This document shows, piece after piece, positions 34,925 through 46,444 of a stretch of 64,000 nt of DNA (the first letter of the stretch is position 1; every line of letters begins with the position of its first letter). Source of the DNA: Lithospermum erythrorhizon (taxonomy: Eukaryota > Streptophyta > Magnoliopsida > Boraginales > Boraginaceae); contig JADFUC010001274.1 of the NCBI GenBank assembly GCA_019722365.1, positions 653,273 through 717,272 on the forward strand, written 5' to 3'. The notes under the pieces were generated by a model. That model did not search any database, was not told the origin of the DNA, and saw nothing but the letters and a program-made list of their open reading frames with translations. A program made the position numbers and the translations under genes.

Positions 34925-37900
34925 TTATATTCTGCAGGTAGATGGACATGTTTGTTCTACTCCTGAATTATCAAAAAAGCTATCAGCAGCATCTACATCT
35001 GCAGCCATATCTTCAAGGTTTATTTCTTCTATATCTTCGTCTTCTATGGAAGAGGTTTGCTGATCACAGCAAGAGGGCCTGAGGACTGAGCCTGCAAGGC
35101 TGAACTCCAATGAGACCTGTAAGATGGCTTCTTCAACAAATGGTTTTACGTTTCCCTGTCGAACAGATTCTTCCACGTCTCTCTGCCAAAATTCTTCGAA
35201 CACCCGGTGCTCTACCAAAGCCCTATCCTAAAAATTTATCACTCTTCAATAAGAGGAGTACACAATCACAGAGTTGGAGGAAAATTAGGGTAGACACTAC
35301 TGACCTTTTTCCCAAGGGATGATGAAAGCAAGGTTTCTAAATGTCCATGATTTCCAGATAGAAAGCTTCTGTGATAGTAGTAAGCAAGTAATCTAGGGAA
35401 TTTTCGTGCTAAACTATACATCATTTTCTTCCTCATGGTCCATTTTTTCCAGATTCTACGGCTCTCATGCTTAGTAAATTTTGGTTCATATGGATTCATC
35501 AATGGAGCAATCATAACTGCACCTGTATAAACAAGCATGTTTAACTAAAGGAAAATACACAAGTTCAACATGAGATTCTTTGCAAAATGACTAGTATATG
35601 GCTGGCATAGTGATATAAGTTACATGACTAGGCTCCAAAAATGTATCAAATAATCTCAGAGGTCTGTCATAGTAAGCAATTTTTTCCCAAATTCCTTGTA
35701 GGCATTGTTCATCACGTAAGTGTGTGCCTTTTTCAACCTAGCTCAATCTCGTTAACAAATTGAGTTAAAATGGTAGAACCTGAAGTTAGTTCTTTCAAAA
35801 CATACCCAACATTATACACATTGGATTTATTTAAGGAGCCAAGTTGCACTTCCTAAGCTTTTACCTGCTATTCTGTCGGGTATGTAACGCAGGGCTGCCC
35901 ACACATGCATGCTTGCACCAGAGTGGCCAACCACCCAGAACTTGTCAGCGACATTCACAGCATATGATAAGTGAAGCAAGTCCACTGCTGATGACTGAAG
36001 ATTTCTATTTGGATGAGGATCACTTTCCCCAAATCCTGGAAGATCATACGTCACAAGGCGGATGCCAAACTCTTGCAACAAAGAAGCTTTTATCCCAGGT
36101 AATCCTTTACAAAAGTCAAAAGGAAAGTAATTAGAATATAAAGAACAACTCAAATAACAATTTTGTTCTGTTCTAAAACAATATTTCCATCTCTCCCTCT
36201 AAAATTGATAAAATTATGAAAATACTCTTAAGATAGGATACCTGCTAGACGAGATGAAAGGAAAGAGTGAAGAACTATCATTGAAAATCTAGCTTGTTCA
36301 GCTGATACACCTTGTTCCTGATAAGCCAAGTGTCTACCATCAGGAAGAAGAATGCGACTAGCACTAGGAGGGTGGCTGTACATTTTCTTTACCATTGGAG
36401 TGCTATCACCATCAGAATCTAAAATCAGTGCTGCAAATTCTTTGCGTGTGAGTAAAGGTTTCACGAGAAAAACAGATAATAAATAAATAGCAAATGGAAA
36501 GTCAGAAACATGTATATGTGCAGTATAAAAAGCTCATCGGCAGTCTGATGGATAAATTATTACGCAGTCTGAGGAATATCCATATGAAAAAATCTAATAT
36601 CAAGCATATGAAAAATGTATTATAAAGCTAAGTAGTAAATCATCAACTACAGTGTCAAATGGGATTGGATATTTTTTACAAGTATACCTCTTCAGCAGCT
36701 ATTTTACTTTATATATAAACTCCTTCGTGGAAGCAGAATCTCTCAATAACTGACTGTGGTCTCACAGAACTTTACTTTGAACTTGGTTACTGGCAAGTGT
36801 AACTGAAGTTCAATGATAAGATTATCTGTTAATTGTCAGCCCATCTCATCATTTAGATTTCTTCAACCTAGCATGCGAGATCACCCCATCCTACCCACCC
36901 ACCCACACCTCGATCCTCCTCTTTTAAGTGCACTTTTTACTTTTGGGATTTCAATTAGTCATCTCGAATCAGATATAATTTCCTTCCAACCACATTTCAT
37001 CAAACGAAACCTAGGTCTAAGCTTTCTCAAAATTGCCAATATCCACCAAGTATGACAAATTTTCCACTTTCAATTTGTTTATCCATATGTTCTCCTTGAT
37101 TTCTTATTTTACTATACATAAAAAGATTACATTTACACTAAGTCAGCCACTTTATTCAAGTTGTGTGCGGTCATGAATCATGGTACATCATCCAAATACT
37201 AATGGAAGAAGTAATGCCTAAAGGCTGAAAGCTGGTTATATGTAGAATCTCCACACCTACCCAGAATACGATATTGAAATCGTTCGAATTACAGGGTTAC
37301 AAGATTAATACCTATGCATCAATCCTAGTCCAATTATGAACATCCCTGACAGGACTATCTGATTTTCTCTTTTTCATTTTACAAATGTTTGCATCACTAT
37401 GATAGATACTAAACCAAAAATTTAATTACTAGTATATGATATAATATAGCTAACTATAAAGTTTTCATTTTCACCCTCTTATTGATGTTCTCAAGTCCGA
37501 GATGCTCATAATTATCAAGAACTTACCTATTAGGGAGTTAATCATTAATGTAGTAAGGATCCTAAACAACATATAATTGAGATAAATACTCATAACTAAA
37601 TTAATTAATGGAACATCATTTTTTATAAGTGTTCAAACATATGCATAAATATCTAGTACTCCCTCCGTTCCAAAAAGATTGTCCAATTTGATTTCAAATA
37701 TTCAAAATTAACAAATTTTGTCACTTTAATTTACACGAATAACTTTAATTTGAATCAAATTTATCATATTAATAATACATTAAAATATAATACCATTTGA
37801 TACATTTTTTCATCAAATATCATACTCCACATATATGCAAAATTTACAAATTCAATAACCGAAATTTAAAGGTAGACAATCATTCGGGATGGATATAGTA

Positions 37901-38718
37901 TATTAACCTTTACACAAGTACAGGTGCCGTACATTAATCAAATAATTTTTATTTTATTTTATAATTAGTGATGAGGTGAGTTTCGAACCAAGTATTCTGC
38001 TCACTAGCAAGAGCCTTTCACCACTAGCATATTCGATCAACTCACATTAATCAAATAATTTAATTAAGCATTCATCGATTGTACGCAAAACTACAAAATC
38101 AAAATTAAATACAAAAATAAATTCAATATTCATCAATACATACAAAACTACATAATCAAATTAATTAAACAAACACACATAAATTCTACCGTTATGAATG
38201 AATATCAATTATCGTTTCAACTCAAACAAAAAATTAATTAAATAAACACGAGTAAATTCTAGAGTTTATGAATGAATATTAATCATCGTTTCAATTCAAA
38301 CAAAAAATTACTCCGTAATTAAATAAACACGAGTAAATTGTTCTAGTGTCGGTTAATCAAATAAACAAAAATATCAATTACCTGCAAAAGCGAGAAATGC
38401 GACAAACAAAATGACACACCAAGCATGAAGAGGATCACGATCTTCAGGAAGATATTCATTCAAAAACCTCAAATTTCCAATGACACGTGTACATGGACCT
38501 CTCATCTTCCTCACTATCACCGAATCATTCCTCACTATGTTCTGCTTCACCACATCCCTTACTCCTTTTCCAAATTCCACACTCATCTCCCCCACTCCCT
38601 TCATAAACTCCACCGCCTGGTACCTCCAATCACCACCACTCCCGCCACCCTCCGCCGGCGGAGCTCCGGCATGGTATGGTGGTGGCCACGTTGACCTTGA
38701 CTCGTTGACTTCTGACAT
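34925..38718 (-). CDS. Alpha/beta hydrolase superfamily protein with atypical C-terminus
   Basis: Predicted membrane-anchored alpha/beta hydrolase of a plant family of unknown substrate. Minus-strand exons 38718-38382, 36430-36242, 36104-35865, 35522-35305 and 35227-34925 join in frame to 428 aa. The N-terminus is Pro/Gly-rich, with a hydrophobic segment around residues 97-111 (HAWCVILFVAFLAFA). The fold begins at SRILLPDGRHLAYQEQGV; then VLHSFLSSRLAG, TYDLPGFGESDPHPNR, and the nucleophile elbow VVGHSGASMHVWAALRYIP (Ser about 237), followed by FEEFWQRDVEESVRQGN. In relatives this leads through LQVSNWGFSLADL to roughly 110 more residues with the catalytic Asp and His. Here, after LQVS, the frame runs into an acidic tail (IEDEDIEEINLEDMAADVD) and stops, so those residues are absent. 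A frameshift at LQVS|LEFSLA plus loss of the final exons is likely; a genuine alternative C-terminus cannot be excluded. Intron 1 carries a Stowaway MITE and a SINE. Confidence 0.85.
37659..37898. mobile_element. Stowaway MITE in hydrolase intron 1
   Basis: It begins CTCCCTCCGTTCC and ends with the imperfect inverted copy ATTCGGGATGGATATAG, flanked by TA on both sides (37657-37658, 37899-37900). The 240-bp length, CTCCCTCCGT end and TA target are diagnostic of plant Stowaway elements. Confidence 0.85.
37949..38043 (-). mobile_element. tRNA-derived SINE, minus strand, with perfect 18-bp target duplication
   Basis: Minus-strand reading: it starts GTGAGTTGATCGAATA, has A-box-like ATGCTAGTGGTGAAAGG and B-box GGTTCGAAACTC, and ends CTCATCACTAATT plus an A-rich tail. 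ACATTAATCAAATAATTT occurs immediately on both sides (37931-37948 and 38044-38061), identical over 18 bp. This is the cleanest copy of the CATCACTAATT-tailed family here. It lies in hydrolase intron 1. Confidence 0.85.
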
Positions 38719-38827
38719 TCAAAATTATCACTCGTTGACTTTAGTTGACTAAGTTTGACCAAAATTGATTATTTATGTATTTCTGTATATATATGTATGG
38801 AAAATGTGTATGTATGAATATGTGAAT

Positions 38828-39063
38828 GTGAGATTATCGGAATTAGTATAGTGGTTAGGAGGATGCGAGAGATTTAAAGGATGTGAATTCGATTATAAGT
38901 ATATATTTAAGAGAGTGTGAGTTCGATTTTTACAAATTTAAGAGGTTGGATGAAGTCTAGCTTCCTTTCGCGAATCTAAGAAACTACGAGTTCGAGTTTA
39001 AGAGATTGTGAGTTCGATTCTCACGAATCTAAGAAACTACGAATTCGAGTTTAAGAGATTGTG
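38828..39063 (+). repeat. SINE-derived sequence with internal 53-bp tandem duplication
   Basis: It starts GTGAGATTATCGGAATTAG with an A-box-like AGTATAGTGGTTAGGAGG and B-box-like GTGAATTCGATT, resembling the 37.95-kb SINE head. It then runs into repeated GAGTTCGATTYT and AATCTAAGAAACTACGA phrases; the latter start near 38972 and 39025, a period of about 53 bp. No clean target duplication was found, so it is an old or rearranged copy. Confidence 0.5.
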
Positions 39064-42000
39064 TATGTGAATATGGTGTGTGTGTATGTGAAGAATTTTT
39101 TGGGGACTAGGCAATTTGCGAAAGCTAAGGTTGAGGTTTTTGATAGTGAAGTGGGGTTGGGAATGTAATTAGTTTGAAATGTAGGGGTGGGAAGTTGAAT
39201 AGGTTAGTTGAATGGAGGGTGCAGATGATGCCACGTAAGATGAATGGACGGTGAGATGGAGAGTAGAGAGTGAGAGTGGTGGTTGCGTAGTGGTGGGGCC
39301 CGTTATGTTCGGCGTCGTGTGCGAGAAAACGGTCTTTACCTTCTGGCGCTAGTATTATATTATGAGATAAAGTTGGTACCGAAAAATGAATTTGACACGT
39401 CGGCATCATTAATTAATCCTACATCAATAATCATTCCAATAATTAATTGACATATTTATACTAATCTTTATAAATGTATACTCTTTATTTTTTATTGGAA
39501 TAAATTTAAATTTGATATTACTATATTTATTTTATGGAAAATTTACTATAATACAATGGTTAATCACTTAATTGTGCATTAGTGCATGTTATAGTAACAA
39601 AATGTAAGCTCAAGTACTCTGTATTATACACGATAATAAATTGCTTAATTATATTTAGTTGTAGTGTTGTCATGTTCAGAAAATGTCTTCTAAAGTTTTA
39701 ATGATGATATCAACTTTAGTCCTACAGCTGGAGTTACTATCATTTTATCAATTTAATTGGTTAACATCATAACAATTAGATATCGATTACCTAAATCATA
39801 ATTAATTGTCAGTAGAAAAATTTACTCATTACCTTATAAAACCATACGTAAGTCAAATTCATTAATTTTTCCTTAGTAGACAATAGACACAATGCAATGA
39901 AAATGAAGAGATAATTTGGGACGACTATACAATAAAGAGATAATCCGGAACAAGTAGGCTTGTAATCACATAATAATAACACTAATAACATGCCTTTATT
40001 TTAGAATGATGGGTTAATTACAAAAATCGATGTGAGACCACCTTTCTCAATTTACATACAAAATCCTAACATAAGTACACGTGTTAAAATATTGTTATAA
40101 TGTTAACATAATATCAAAGTGGAGTATGAATTTTTGAACTCAACAAGTTCTTATTAATATGTCAATAATTGATACACCAAATAAGACTAATAAAAACTTA
40201 CCAAACTTTTCTCTATGTTAATTAAGTTAGGTGAACAAAAGATTAGTTTCAAACTTTTAATTCATAGGATTCTTTTGTAAACTGATTTATTTCCTATTGG
40301 GTGTTTTTACCAGCTAAACGAGTTGTATCTGTATCTATGTTGATTTGGCCATGACATGGTCCCCTTTAAACACTCTCACTAGTTGGTAGTTACAATAATA
40401 CAGTGGTACAATGCCAGCCTACTTGCATTTCAGTGTTCCAATAATTGATTTCAGGTTTCATCCATCCATTACTACAAGTTGTAGCAACTAGTTTGGCAAA
40501 TGAGTGTTGAAGAGAACATGAATTTTCAGCGGTATAAGAGGAGTCGATGGAAGTCGGATTGTAGTCAGCCTTGTCCCTGTGAAACAAGGACGCCTTTTCC
40601 GAGTTCGTCCTAGATGAATTACAAAGACTATCAACTACTTTACAATAAATAAGAAACATAGATAGCGTAATGAGTCCTTGTGAATTCAATCTCATATCCA
40701 TATATCTTCGTGTTGATTTTACAAATTACAACAGTATGCATTATTGAAATATTAGGTAGGGGAACAGAGTTCTGTTTGTAGCTAGCAATTCAAAGGATGT
40801 AAAAGCAATAATGTACATGGCAAATAACAAACTGTATTCAAATGAACAGAGCAAGTGCTTATATAATAGTAATAATACTCTTCCAAGTGTATTCAAATGT
40901 ACATGGCAAGTGCTTATATAATAGTGCAGCAAGCTGAGTGCCATCCCCCACAACCCCATCGATAACACTGCAGAAATCATTAAATCGAAACTTGGTTAAG
41001 ACTTGGTTTGATTAAGAATCGAAACTTGGTTTGGTTTGATTTGGTTAAAAATCGAAACTTGCAGAAATGTACATCAAAAAATGAAATAGAAGCACCCAAA
41101 TGGAAACAGAATAGCATAATACAAGTCATTTCGGATTCAAGCAACCTCAAAATAAATCCTACAGAATACATCTTCCAATAGTATAAGCTCCCGTAGAAAT
41201 TATTTTCAGATAAAATTTGACCTTGGTAGGTTTCTAATACAGATCCATCATCATTAACAATTAGTATCGGATCACAATATATAGTTTTACTAAATTCTAT
41301 CATTAGTTTTATTAAATTCGATCATTATCATTGTAATGACTCGAAGGGACAAGCTGGTCATTGCGAGTAATATCATGTGTCCACTAGGCTAATCCTAACG
41401 GTTTTCACCTGCAAACCATGTTGATCACAATTTATAGATGAAGGTGAAAAAATTAACACATTAGTTTTAATAAATCATTTACATTTACAATTTATGCAAT
41501 AGGAAATAGGACAAAGTTTAGATGTGCATTATATGTAAAGGGCAGAGACAAAATATATACTTCCTCCCTTCCATTTTCTAAGGTCTATTTAATTTTGCAC
41601 AAAGTTTTAAGAAATTTCAAACACAATTCACAATTTTAATTTTTCCTCCATTTTATATTATTAAATGTGGTAAAAACAGAATCACTTTATGAGATTTCTA
41701 AAGTGAAAGTGTTCTTATATTATGGGACATGAATATAAATATATACAGCGCCCGCATTATTTCAAGCGATAAATCTTATGGTAGATAAAAAAAACTTACA
41801 ACTAGTGATTTAGACCTTTTTCCTGACAAGTAGAGTAGAAAACTCTATATTACCTAGACAATGATTTGCAGAGATATTTTCATGGTATCACTGAACGTAA
41901 CGTATTCGTAGTTAATCTTTTAAGTGCTTAAAAGACTGAAATCATATTTTATCTTGGATTTGGGACACCATTGACTTGTACTAAACGTTTTTCTAATTAA

Positions 42001-42800
42001 AAAAAATGTAATAAATTTTACATTATGAGGATTGGAATGCAACAAAACTAAAGAGAACTCCATGCTCTTTTGAGAGGTATCTCATTCAATTTTTACAGAT
42101 GACACTTCTACCATTTTGTGTTTCAAACATTCACTTTCAGACGATTAACGATACGCTTGCATTTGTCACATCAATTCTATTTAGATCTCACTACTACGAG
42201 GTCACCTACATCGGATTCTAACATAATTTTTAACACAAGACACAAGTGTCATTTTGTGTTTTTAAACTAAGGCAAATGATCCTCTATTTTTATGTTATAT
42301 GTATATTAAATTGAACATTTGGCAACATACTCCCTTCATCGCTGTTTGAGAAAAATTTTTCATAATAAATATCAAGCTTATAATATCAACGCACATTTTT
42401 ACAATTAAAAGAGTTTTACATTTCTAATATATATTTTTACAATCCCAACGTAGTCTTCATAACCTCCTTAATAAAACACTTTTTCTCTAAACAATCATCT
42501 ATTTCTAAATGTATGTAAGATATTTACGCGTCGTAGACGGTGAGAAAGACCGGTATGGAAGATATGTTCTAAACTCAAGGTTTTATCATTTATGGGGAAT
42601 TGAAGTCTTACACAACGAAGATGATTAATAAAGCCAAGTATAGAAGAGAAGATTGCCTATCATGGTATTCGACTAAAAACACACTCAAAACAATTAAAAA
42701 AGATATAAAATGACTATTTTGTCCCTAAACTTAACTTTAATCACACTTATAAATATAATAAAAATAGTACTCTCACATAGTAAAATTACTATTTTCGAGT
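39064..42800. other. Intergenic region, no confirmed gene
   Basis: AT-rich. A few ORFs of 80-110 codons occur on the minus strand (40390-41303) without recognisable domains; one is listed separately. At 40.98-41.07 kb there are three to four copies of AATCGAAACTTGGTT-type units. Around 40.84-40.93 kb the phrase GCAAGTGCTTATATAATAGT occurs twice about 65 bp apart. A half Stowaway end (CTTCCTCCCTTCC) lies near 41.56 kb. Confidence 0.4.
40390..40701 (-). CDS. Hypothetical small ORF (103 aa), possible secreted peptide
   Basis: Not recognised. The ORF opens MDMRLNSQGLITLSMFLIYC, a weak signal-peptide-like hydrophobic stretch, and contains seven cysteines in the remaining sequence. It has no known motif and no visible splice partner. 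It may be a chance ORF or a fragment of an unrecognised gene; its codon composition is less A/T-biased than the surroundings, which is the only reason to list it. Confidence 0.2.
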   Translation of the reverse strand: MDMRLNSQGLITLSMFLIYCKVVDSLCNSSRTNSEKASLFHRDKADYNPTSIDSSYTAENSCSLQHSFAKLVATTCSNGWMKPEINYWNTEMQVGWHCTTVLL

Positions 42801-44286
42801 ATGCTTATAGGCAACTGTGCTATCAACGGACCTCCTTATAGTAAAATTTCCTATATTTGTAATTTAAAATTAGAACCACACTCATCTCAACCCCCCTCTC
42901 TACGGTTACCCACTCCCCCTCCTCCTCCTCCTCCTCCTCCTTCCCCCACCCCATTTCATCAATCAACACCACTGCCCTTCTCTCTCCTTACCCTGATCTC
43001 TCTCTCTCCTCTTGCTACCCTCCTTCCACTTCACCATCGCCGGCCGACCTCCTCCCCCCTGCTCCGCCGTCACCATCTCCTGCCGTCCCCAACTCCTCCT
43101 CCACCTCCTCCACCACCCAACCTCGCCGCCGACATCCTCCGCCGCCACGTCATCCTCCAATACCTCTCACTCCCCGATCTCCGCCGCCTCCCCTCCACCG
43201 GAAAACTCTTCACCACCCTCTTCCAAAACTACTGGCAGAGCTGCCACTACCTCCTGGCTAATTTCAACATCACCACAACCACCAACTCCATAATAATCCA
43301 CTCTTCAACTTCAAATGCTACTGTATTGAATTTGATCAAAACTTTACCTTATAATATCTCCATTTTTACTGTTTCGTCTTTATTAATTCCGTATGATTTT
43401 GATATTATGACATCTGAAACTAGACCACCTTTAGGATTAAATATTACCAAGGTTTTGTTAGATGGCCATAATTTCAATGTGGCAGCTTCAGGTTAGAGGC
43501 AAGGGCCAAGATCTCGTCCCAAACTTTTTAAAATGTTAATTTTACCTTAAATTTATAGAAAAATAACGAATTTATGTTATATTTTTACTTAAACTTTTGT
43601 AAATCTATGTTATTTTGTCGACCCTGGTTTATAATTTTTCCCCTTAGTTAGACGAACTTAATTTTTCAGGTGTTGAGCAAGAATTCGAACAAGACGAAGG
43701 TGGGGCAGGTATTACATTGTTTGTTCCTACTGATGATGCTTTTTCGGAGCTACCTAGTACTGTAAAGTTCCAATCTTTGATGGCTGATGAGAAGGCAGAT
43801 GTGTTGAGGTTTCATGTTCTGCATTCGTATTATCCGTTGGGTTCTTTGGAGTCGATTGTGAACCCTGTTCAACCTACTTTAGCTACTGAGAAGATTGGAG
43901 CGGGGAGGTTTACGCGAATATATCGAGGATTAATGGGAGGTGGCGATTGATACTGGATTGTGAAAAGTTGTTGTTACGAGAACGTTTTGATCAGAACCCT
44001 GTTTCGGTTTTTTGCCTCTGGGGGTTTTGCTGTCTGGGAGATGTTTGGAAGAACTGAGGGGTGAGTAAAGGTGGTGGTGGTGGTCAAGGGAACAGCCGCC
44101 CCACCCATTGTTGAGGTCTAATTCCTCGGATGATCCGTGGCAATTTATGGGCCTTCTAGTCATTTGACCTCTCCACCGGACGGGAGTGATGATGTGAAAT
44201 CGAAGGCAGGGAGAATAGCTGGTGAGTTAAAGACGGTTTCTTTGATGGTCGTTGTGTATAGCTTTTGGATTCTAATGTGGCATTAG
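42801..44286 (+). pseudogene. Fasciclin-like arabinogalactan protein (FLA4/SOS5-like), with multiple indels
   Basis: Cell-surface arabinogalactan protein with fasciclin (FAS1) domains and a predicted GPI anchor. Exons: about 42801-43491 and 43670-44286, joined G|GT. Exon 1 starts with Ser/Pro-rich low-complexity sequence (CTC/CCT run at 42918-42943), then DILRRHVILQYLSLPDLRRL, NATVLNLIKTLPYNISIF and SETRPPLGLNITKVLLDGHN. Exon 2 gives the FAS1 H1 motif ITLFVPTDDAFS and the YH region RFHVLHSYYPLGSLESIVNP. The end, VSLMVVVYSFWILMWH (stop 44284-44286), after KSKAGRIAG looks like a GPI signal. Breaks: after KLFTTLFQ about ten residues read out of frame (TTGRAATT lies in another frame) before LANFNIT restores it; after GAGRFT several single-base losses shift the frame (VAIDTG and DQNPVSVF pieces lie in different frames), giving a stop at 43948-43950. 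The original start is not certain. A partial inverted copy lies at 62980-63437. Confidence 0.8.
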
Positions 44287-45418
44287 TTACATAATTGGTT
44301 TTGTTTACGTAATATATATATATCATTTTATTTGGAGTTTTTTTATAGAGGGTAGTAAAAAGCCATTCTTTGACTTTGGAAAGGAAGATGTACTAGTGAT
44401 TTATTGTTCATTCGAAAATTGTTTTAGGCAAGGAAGGGGAAACATGTTAAGGCTCTAGTTAAATTTGGTTATTCAGGCATGTGCATTGTTGTTGTTTACA
44501 ATTGTTGTAAAGGATCAGCTTTTTTCTTTCTATTCATGTAATATATGCACAGATGTGTTTAATATATGCAAGATGTGTTTATACTCTGATGTGTTTATGA
44601 CTTCTGTTTTTTAATATCATATATATGTGAGGTTTATCAACAACTTCTGCTCTTCTCTCGTTTTTGATCTGTTGTTGAATGGTATGTAGTTATTTCTTCA
44701 GGATCGGTATCATCAACTGTCTGTTTATACTTTATATCCCATCCATCGTTAGCAGTAGGAACAGTCCCAAGGAGCAGCATCCTGCTGAGTCTGTGATATT
44801 AGATGGTGTTTAATGTGATTGTTGCATAATTGGTATGTTGGTGAGATTGGAGAAGAGGAATGAGTTAACTATAACCAAAATTAGCATCGAGTTAAGACTT
44901 TAAAGCGATTGCATTAGAACTGCTAACTTCTGAATTTGATAAGTGGCCGTCAATCGTGTAAGATAATGTGTGTTCATATGGGAGATAGCTTAAAAAGAAG
45001 ATAGGATAATTGTTCATAGAGAAAGGTACCTTGAAGTTGAATATATACACAATAAGAATGTGTTCTTATAAGTGTGTCATACAACTTATGGGATATAAAG
45101 CAATAGTGTAATTTTTTCTTGGCTCTTTCCATGATCACAATGGAGAGGTATGAACTTAAGGCGAAATAAAAGGAAAATCAGTTATTATAGTTGTACCCAA
45201 AGTTACTTTTCAAGTCAGAGTTGCTATCAACTAAACAAATTGTTCCGACAAACCACAAACTAAATATATAGGTCTTAGAATCACCACATAGCTTTTTAGT
45301 GCAATATAATCAATCATATGGACACCATCTCTTATGGAATACCAAACTCCCTGTGAATTGATACAATAATTAGTGCTAACATACCCGTAATCAATTTATA
45401 ATGACTACAATTTCGGGG
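44287..45418. other. Intergenic region downstream of the FLA gene
   Basis: No gene recognised. The first few hundred bases are probably FLA 3' UTR. Confidence 0.4.
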
Positions 45419-45774
45419 TTGATGATGGAGGAGTGTTGCTGTTCAATGCAAATGCGTCGATCAAAGTTCCTTTCGCGATGATTAACCAAGATATGAATCT
45501 TACTAAGGAGCAGCGGGGAGGTAAAGGAGGAGGTCATGGATGGAGTTTAGCCTGTTGGGATCTTTCTCTGACATAAGAAGAAAGTTGTCTCTGAAGCAGA
45601 GGATTCCAACAATCTGCAAGGCGAGTATGTCAAGGCGTATTATGCTGCACAGGAACTATTTCAGCCACTGACACCAATGCACACGTTTCATGAGCGCGTA
45701 GTTGGTGACAAGTCCAAGCGTGGAGACAATGATGATGGAGAAGATGTCAAGTGGGAGGAGGGAAATGGGCTGTA
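45419..45774 (+). pseudogene. Unidentified coding-like debris
   Basis: Two stretches look like protein-coding sequence of normal codon composition but belong to no family I recognise: DDGGVLLFNANASIKVPF with AMINQDMNLTKEQRGGKGGG (about 45423-45545), then in another frame EYVKAYYAAQELFQPLTPMH with HTFHERVVGDKSKRGDNDDG (about 45624-45740). They are separated by stops and have no start codon context. They lie just upstream of the DnaJ relic and may be remains of another gene or of a rearrangement. Confidence 0.3.
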
Positions 45775-45839
45775 ATAATAATATGGGAACTTAAAGTTTC
45801 CACTTCAATGTTGACATATATGAGGAGGGGCTAAGGGAT

Positions 45840-46444
45840 ATGCTACAACCTGGTTCAGATTTTATCAAAGGAGCAGAAATGCAGGAAATATTTTGCAGAA
45901 TTCTTTGGAAGTCGTTTTTCGAATTAGTTCTGCAGGCATGCCAACCAGGAGGTACTCATATGATGGATTTAGTGGCAACGACATGTGAGTTGAAGAAACC
46001 ATTACCAGTGGTGCCAGAATCGGAGGTGTTGACAATTGATGTAAAACCAGGGTGGAAGAAAGGAACAAAGATAACATTCTTAGATAAAGGAAATGAGCAA
46101 CCAGGGCAGCTTCCAGCTGATCTTGTATTCGTCATTGATGAGAAACCTCACCAGATTTTCACTAGAGATGGCAATGACCTTCTCATGAACTATAAGGTTA
46201 CACTATCTGAGGCGATAGGAGGGAAGACAGTTGTAGAGATTACAACGTTGGATGGGCGAGATTTGTCCATCCCAGTAAGCGATATTATCTCTCCGAGTTA
46301 CGAGCTTGTTGTCAAAAAAGAAGGCATGCCTATTGCAAAAGGACCTTCCAAGAGGGGGGATTTGAAGATCGTCTTCGAAGTCGAGTTTCCGCTCACATTG
46401 TCACCTGAGCAACGGGACAGACTCAAGCGAGTTCTTGGTGGTTG
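45840..46444 (+). pseudogene. DnaJ/Hsp40 type II (DnaJB) pseudogene, J-domain missing, internal deletion
   Basis: Remnant of a cytosolic Hsp40 co-chaperone of the plant DnaJB/SIS1 type. From about 46010 to the stop (46442-46444) the C-terminal substrate-binding domains are open and well conserved: VLTIDVKPGWKKGTKITF, LPADLVFVIDEKPHQIFTRD, GNDLLMNYKVTLSEAIGG, TTLDGRDLSIPV, VKKEGMPIAKGPSKRGDL and a final LSPEQRDRLKRVLGG. Upstream, out of frame, is the IFAEFFGSRF-like segment of the Gly/Phe region (around 45886-45930). The conserved part between them (the first C-terminal strand region with LEELYKG and KMKISR) is missing, and no J-domain (HPD motif) exists upstream. An in-frame ORF from 45840 to 46444 joins unrelated upstream codons to the C-terminus, so a shortened product is possible but would lack the Hsp70-activating domain. 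Confidence 0.8.

Noticed and set aside
35844..36134. Plus-strand ORF of 96 codons
   Set aside because: Antisense shadow of hydrolase exon 3, which holds the nucleophile elbow.
40741..41303. Two minus-strand ORFs of about 80 and 107 codons
   Set aside because: They overlap short tandem repeats (AATCGAAACTTGGTT units and a duplicated GCAAGTGCTTATATAATAGT) and resemble no family.
41561..41735. Possible Stowaway MITE starting CTTCCTCCCTTCC
   Set aside because: No convincing inverted right end next to a TA could be found.
42963..43293. Alternative ORFs in the CTC/Pro-rich part of the FLA exon
   Set aside because: Low-complexity sequence keeps several frames open; only the frame giving DILRRHVILQYLSLP matches the family.
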